Positions 5,565 through 8,267 of a stretch of DNA of 8,267 nt are shown in pieces; the stretch's first letter is position 1, and each line of letters opens with the position of its first letter. This stretch comes from Gammaproteobacteria bacterium (GTDB lineage Bacteria > Pseudomonadota > Gammaproteobacteria > DAOWEP01): NCBI GenBank assembly GCA_030638455.1, contig DAOWEP010000103.1, positions 1 to 8,267 of the forward strand, in the 5' to 3' direction. The position numbers and the translations under genes are program-made. A model generated the notes under the pieces. That model had not been told where the DNA came from. It made no database searches and saw only the letters and a list, made by a program, of their open reading frames with translations.

Positions 5565-5580
5565 ATGTATCGACATACAT
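5565..5580. repeat. Inverted repeat ATGTAT-CGAC-ATACAT before the regulator gene
   Basis: Perfect 6-base arms around CGAC lie 30 bases upstream of the regulator start codon, in the expected leader or promoter-proximal region. It could be an autoregulatory operator or a small leader hairpin. A run of six G on the minus strand (5585-5590) lies just upstream. Confidence 0.3.
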
Positions 5581-5723
5581 CACACCCCCCATCTGAAAAA
5601 TCAATAAAATATTGTATTTTATGCGGGAATATTGATATATCACCTTCATTTATAGCAATAATCATACCAACACAAAATAAGCAGTAATTACATGTAGTTA
5701 TAATATCATTGTTATTTATCAGG

Positions 5724-5753
5724 AATATAAGTGTAAAAGATTCTGACATTCAA
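5724..5753 (-). promoter_or_regulatory. Candidate sigma-70 promoter for the regulator gene
   Basis: On the minus strand TTGAAT (5748-5753) is followed after 18 bases by TATATT (5724-5729), matching the -35 and -10 consensus at four and five of six positions. It would give a leader of about 185 bases. Such matches are frequent in AT-rich DNA, so support is weak. Confidence 0.25.
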
Positions 5754-5883
5754 AATAAGGCATATAAACCCAAAATAGCATTTAGTCGGTGGAGAACTAC
5801 ATATCAGGCATTAAGAGATGGTCTATTCTTTCTAGCTTTCTTCTTATATTATGTATAAATATCAATTAGTTATATAAATACAA

Positions 5884-7017
5884 TCAATCCCTAATGCCCT
5901 TCCAGGTAATTATAAAAGCGAGAAAAATCACAGCGGATGAAGTGTAAAATATACCGGCAGGGCCTATTCCATCCCAGACATACCCACTATACAAGCTTCC
6001 CAGCGCCCCACCGGCCCCAAAACTGATACTGCTGTACAGAGCCTGCCCTTTTCCCTGATGTCGTCCGGTAAAGTATTTATGGATTAGATGGATCGCCACC
6101 GCATGTATGATCCCAAAACTCGCTGCATGTAACAATTGCGCTAGCAACAGGACTGGAAGACTGTCAATAAACCCTGCAATCATCAACCACCTAACCATTG
6201 TTAATAGCAGCGCCGTAAGCAATAAGTTACGTGGGCCAAATTTTGGCATAAGCCTGTGCATAACCAGAAAAATGCCAATCTCAGCCAGGACACTTACAGC
6301 CCACAGGCCTCCAATTAAATCTCGCTTGTAACCATTATCTTCCAGGTAGATCGAATAAAAAGTGTAGTAAGGACCATGACTGGCCTGAACAAGAAAACAC
6401 ACAAACAACAGTGTCAGCACATTTTTTCTGGCAAGTATCTCGCGTAACGGCTCATGGATATTTGAAAGATGCCCAGCAGACTGTTCTGGCACAACAAGAC
6501 TGTTAATCCATATCCCTGCAAAAAGCACCAGCAATACGATTGGCAGAATAGAAATATTGAATTTTTCCAATGCCAAACCAAGCCCTGCCACGGCTATTAT
6601 AAATCCGACTGAACCCCAAAGCCGGATACTACTATAGCGATGTGTAAGCTCTTGCAAATGATTCATGGTAGTTGCTTCAAACTGCGGTAATGATGCATTC
6701 CAGAAAAAGCTGAATACCACCATCACTACCACCAGCCACCAGAACCCTGAACCAAGAAACACACCTGTAAAACAAACCACTGACAATAATGAAGCCAGCC
6801 TGACTATCTGCATACGCTGACCGGTATGGTCCGCAATCCAGCCCCATACATTCGGGGCAATAATCTTTGTGGCCATGATAATGGCAAATAACTCGCCAAT
6901 TTCTACTTCAGAAAAACCCAACGATTTAAGATACAGACCCCAGTAAGGAACCAGCGCACCCAGAGCTGCGAAATAGAAAAAATAGAACCCGGAGAGTCGC
7001 CAGTAAGGAATATTCAT
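5884..7017 (-). CDS. MFS transporter, HcaT/LacY-like (MFS_1-like, phenylpropionate-transporter family)
   Basis: From ATG 7017 the protein has 377 residues, the normal length for HcaT-type permeases, and alternating hydrophobic stretches consistent with 12 membrane helices. It begins MNIPYWRLSGFYFFYFAALGALVPYWGLYL, typical of the family. The loop between helices 2 and 3 carries the MFS motif-A-like GWIADHTGQRMQIVR. A GTG at 7026 in frame would add three residues; neither start has a clear Shine-Dalgarno, and I prefer the ATG because family members start close to the PYWRLS block. It sits in the inner membrane and should act as a proton-linked transporter. The substrate cannot be read from sequence; phenylpropionate is only the namesake. 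The 48-base gap to aroC suggests co-transcription, and I recall an MFS gene next to aroC in Pseudomonas. Confidence 0.9.
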   Translation of the reverse strand: MNIPYWRLSGFYFFYFAALGALVPYWGLYLKSLGFSEVEIGELFAIIMATKIIAPNVWGWIADHTGQRMQIVRLASLLSVVCFTGVFLGSGFWWLVVVMVVFSFFWNASLPQFEATTMNHLQELTHRYSSIRLWGSVGFIIAVAGLGLALEKFNISILPIVLLVLFAGIWINSLVVPEQSAGHLSNIHEPLREILARKNVLTLLFVCFLVQASHGPYYTFYSIYLEDNGYKRDLIGGLWAVSVLAEIGIFLVMHRLMPKFGPRNLLLTALLLTMVRWLMIAGFIDSLPVLLLAQLLHAASFGIIHAVAIHLIHKYFTGRHQGKGQALYSSISFGAGGALGSLYSGYVWDGIGPAGIFYTSSAVIFLAFIITWKGIRD

Positions 7018-7065
7018 TAGAATCACAGCACGTACTGTACCGGCATTGTTTATGGTTATATGCTG

Positions 7066-8205
7066 TTATTTATTTGATGCAGGTACTGATGCTGGTACTA
7101 CATGCGTATCGGAATGCACATCTATATTTTGTGCACGATGCCGCATGGTGTGATCCATCAATACGATTGCCAGCATCGCCTCTGCTATTGGTGTTGCACG
7201 GATACCAACACAGGGATCATGCCGCCCCTTGGTTACAACTTCAACAGGTTCACCTTGCAGGTCAACTGACTGTGCTGGCAGACGCAGGCTTGAAGTTGGC
7301 TTCAGTGCAATAGAGACCAGTATATCCTGACCACTCGAGATCCCGCCCAACACGCCACCCGCATGGTTACTTAAAAATCCTTCGGGGGTAATTTCATCCC
7401 TGTGTTCAGTACCTTTCTGGGCAACACTTTCAAAACCAGCCCCGATCTCTACACCCTTAACTGCATTTATACTCATCATGGCATGTGCAATATCTGCTTC
7501 CAGACGATCGAAAACAGGCTCACCCAACCCTGGGAGCATACCGGTAGCAACTACATTTACCCTCGCACCGACTGAATTACCTTCTTTGCGAATGGCATCC
7601 ATATAATTCTCCAGCTCCGCCACCTTTGATGCGTCTGCAAAGAAAAATGGATTCTGCTCAACGGCATCCCAGTCGATTTCATCTAGCTTGTTTTCTATGT
7701 TAATAGTATCTGCCTTGATAGTACCGATCTGTTCTACATAGCCGCGCACCTGAATGTCATATTTCTCCTTCAGGTACTTCTTGGCAATGGCACCAGCAGC
7801 GACTCGCATGGCAGTTTCACGGGCTGATGAAGGGCCACCCCCACGGTAATCGCGAAAGCCATATTTTTGCTGATAGGTATAGTCCGCATGTCCAGGCCGA
7901 AAGCGGTCCATAATATTTGAATAGTCCTTTGAGCGCTGGTCGGTATTCTCGATCATCAACCCTATCGGTGTTCCAGTAGTTTTACCCTCAAACACACCGG
8001 ACAGGATACGCACACAATCATCCTCACGTCGCTGGGTAGTATGGCGGGACTGCCCGGGCTTGCGCCGGTCAAGGTCTGGCTGGATATCCTGCTCAGAAAG
8101 CTCCATCCCGGGGGGGCAGCCATCGACAATACAGCCCAGAGCCGAGCCGTGGCTCTCTCCAAAGCTGGTCACTGTAAATATTTTTCCAATACTGTTCCCT
8201 GACAT
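7066..8205 (-). CDS. aroC: Chorismate synthase
   Basis: The enzyme converts 5-enolpyruvylshikimate-3-phosphate to chorismate with reduced FMN, the last step of the shikimate pathway in the cytosol. All signatures are visible: FGESHGSALGCIVDGCPPG at 15-33 with catalytic His19, RPGHADYTY at 103-111 with His106, GGGPSSARETAMRVAAGAIAKK at 122-143, and GRHDPCVGIRATPIAEAM at 327-344. Length is 379 residues against about 361 in E. coli; the extra residues are a polar tail after QNIDV. Proline 125 stands where E. coli has, as I recall, arginine (GGGRSSARE). The ATG at 8205 is preceded by only a weak AAGTGG. It is the first gene of the likely aroC-transporter pair. The 62 bases beyond it hold no identifiable gene end. 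Confidence 0.98.
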   Translation of the reverse strand: MSGNSIGKIFTVTSFGESHGSALGCIVDGCPPGMELSEQDIQPDLDRRKPGQSRHTTQRREDDCVRILSGVFEGKTTGTPIGLMIENTDQRSKDYSNIMDRFRPGHADYTYQQKYGFRDYRGGGPSSARETAMRVAAGAIAKKYLKEKYDIQVRGYVEQIGTIKADTINIENKLDEIDWDAVEQNPFFFADASKVAELENYMDAIRKEGNSVGARVNVVATGMLPGLGEPVFDRLEADIAHAMMSINAVKGVEIGAGFESVAQKGTEHRDEITPEGFLSNHAGGVLGGISSGQDILVSIALKPTSSLRLPAQSVDLQGEPVEVVTKGRHDPCVGIRATPIAEAMLAIVLMDHTMRHRAQNIDVHSDTHVVPASVPASNK

Positions 8206-8267
8206 GCCACTTATTGTACCCAGTAATGCTCACAACGTCTTGTTTTATTTGATACTAACTGAGCCCC
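8206..8267. other. Upstream flank of aroC, nothing identifiable
   Basis: The last 62 bases contain a TACAAT box on the minus strand 11 bases before the aroC start region, but no -35 element at the right spacing. In many Gammaproteobacteria prmB precedes aroC; no coding end can be recognised here. Confidence 0.2.

Larger units (their letters stand above)
5535..5883. promoter_or_regulatory. AT-rich gap upstream of the regulator gene
   Basis: This 349-base stretch between the transporter stop and the regulator start has no gene I accept. It holds a possible sigma-70 promoter (5724-5753), an inverted repeat close to the regulator start (5565-5580) and a palindrome TGATATATCA (5633-5642). I saw no GC-rich hairpin with a T-run that would end the aroC-transporter transcript. 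Confidence 0.4.

Noticed and set aside
5540..5749. 69-codon minus-strand frame just upstream of the regulator
   Set aside because: No ribosome site, no recognisable protein pattern, strongly AT-rich, and its start overlaps a possible promoter. It ends five bases before the regulator start, so a leader peptide is not fully excluded.
6107..6331. Plus-strand frame inside the transporter gene
   Set aside because: Antisense shadow of a clear MFS gene.
7074..7313. Plus-strand frame inside aroC
   Set aside because: Antisense shadow of an unmistakable chorismate synthase gene.
7962..8162. Second minus-strand frame inside aroC
   Set aside because: Shifted-frame shadow of the aroC 5' half with no protein pattern of its own.

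Overview
The window looks like chromosomal DNA of a gammaproteobacterium. The evidence is a chorismate synthase gene followed by a HcaT/LacY-like major facilitator gene, an arrangement I recall from pseudomonads. A second clue is a set of secreted proteins ending in the VP(V/I)PAAVWLFGSG…ARR form of the PEP-CTERM (exosortase) sorting signal, common in methanotrophic, sulfur-oxidising and other environmental Gammaproteobacteria. Genes are moderately AT-rich and gaps strongly so. No tRNA, rRNA, insertion sequence or CRISPR array was seen. Every gene I accept is on the minus strand, so transcription runs from high to low coordinates.

Right part (8267 to 5884): aroC (chorismate synthase, shikimate pathway) and, 48 bases on, a 12-helix MFS transporter, probably one operon. 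A 349-base AT-rich gap follows (5535-5883). Centre (5534 to 3378): a 718-residue regulator with a long TPR/MalT-like helical region, an OmpR/SARP-type winged helix and a BTAD domain. It lacks the N-terminal ATPase that I recall in many relatives. A 374-base gap (3004-3377) carries inverted and direct repeats that look like operators.

Left-centre (3003 to 2288): a small 68-residue gene runs almost directly into an unusual element. This is three tandem copies (periods 102 and 99 bases) of a unit with an invariant C-rich box (AGTCCCCCTCA), a long hairpin with compensatory base changes and an invariant loop core GTACTTC, then a T-run. Read on the minus strand, each unit has the form of a Rho-independent terminator, or the 3' end of an Hfq-type small RNA. 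The array also lies inside a continuous 167-codon reading frame, so it may be coding, structural RNA, or both. This is the most unusual part of the window.

Left part (2237 to 1): three consecutive genes for exported proteins with the same C-terminal sorting signal. They are a Ser/Asp/His-rich protein with a 30-residue tandem duplication, a cyclophilin-type peptidyl-prolyl isomerase, and a probable beta-rich protein cut by the window edge. They would be exported by Sec and sorted by an exosortase encoded elsewhere. Control of the small gene, the array and the PEP-CTERM genes by the BTAD regulator is suggested only by adjacency and the operator-like repeats.
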